Source of the DNA: JBDRLV01 sp043812755
GTDB lineage: Bacteria; Patescibacteriota; Patescibacteriia; UBA9934; GWF2-40-263
Direction: 5' to 3'
Length of the DNA stretch: 5,619 nucleotides
Assembly: GCA_043812755.1 (NCBI GenBank)
Contig: JBDRLV010000030.1
Span: forward strand, 1-5,619
Made by a program: the position numbers and the translations under genes
In this document: one piece after another, positions 5,454-5,619 of the stretch
Position numbering within the stretch: position 1 is the stretch's first letter
Layout of the letters: each line of letters starts with the position of its first letter
The notes under the pieces: model-generated
The model's input: the letters and a program-made list of their open reading frames with translations, nothing else
Told to the model about the DNA's origin: nothing
Database searches by the model: none

Positions 5454-5456
5454 ATA

Positions 5457-5619
5457 TTATTGCGCGGCTTCCTTCATTATTTCTTTTTCATCTTTTATTA
5501 TTGCTTGTCTGGCAGTTTTTTTATTCCCTGATAATTTCACAAAAAAGAAAACAAGAAAACTTCCAAAGAGTACACCGATAATATTTAATCCAAAAAGGGT
5601 AAATGACTCAAGCGCTTTT
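5457..5619 (-). CDS. C-terminal end of a membrane protein (partial)
   Basis: Reading from the right edge on the minus strand, 53 codons end in TAA at 5459-5457. Residues 6-28 of the fragment form one hydrophobic segment (F-T-L-F-G-L-N-I-I-G ... L-V-F-F-F-V-K-L), and about 25 charged residues rich in Lys follow. This is the look of a last transmembrane helix with a cytoplasmic tail by the positive-inside rule. The family cannot be told from this piece. It is the first visible gene of the operon with the DUF218-like protein. Confidence 0.7.
   Translation of the reverse strand, partial: KALESFTLFGLNIIGVLFGSFLVFFFVKLSGNKKTARQAIIKDEKEIMKEAAQ

Overview
This is an AT-rich bacterial window with short, tightly packed genes. 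The gene mix (tandem NUDIX-like proteins, an RBBP9/YdeN-type hydrolase, a small HAD protein, a DUF218 protein), the low GC, and the mixture of strong Shine-Dalgarno sites with SD-less starts suggest a Patescibacteria/CPR-type genome. That assignment is inference, because no rRNA or marker gene is present. TGA serves as an ordinary stop: two genes end in TGA right at or inside a terminator, which argues against the TGA=Gly code of Gracilibacteria and Absconditabacteria.

Layout. Positions 1-829 (+) hold the tail of one NUDIX-like protein followed after one base by a full paralogue. Positions 830-1121 contain no conventional gene but a well-formed regulatory leader: a consensus-like promoter (884-912), a long hairpin (964-1018), a near-copy of the terminator 5' arm in that hairpin's loop, and an intrinsic terminator (1059-1083) upstream of a strong ribosome binding site. 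Next come a small P-loop kinase-like protein (1122-1661) with its own terminator, and an HD-domain phosphohydrolase (1743-2462). Convergent to it on the minus strand is an unfamiliar 302-residue protein (2495-3403) with a probable PD-(D/E)XK-like nuclease core. Its promoter is back to back with the promoter of a near-leaderless plus-strand operon: an RBBP9/YdeN-type serine hydrolase (3531-4121) and a HAD-like phosphatase (4127-4750). The window ends with a minus-strand pair read from the right edge: the tail of a membrane protein (5457-5619) and a DUF218/YdcF-like protein (4773-5453).

Most of the genes encode small soluble enzymes that act on phosphorylated or nucleotide-like small molecules (NUDIX, P-loop kinase, HD, HAD), but the terminators split them into separate transcription units and no single pathway is evident. 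The most interesting parts are the attenuator-like leader before the P-loop kinase gene and the orphan nuclease-like minus-strand gene. Three genes are given shorter starts than the longest open frame, based on ribosome binding sites, promoters, terminators and family N-termini.
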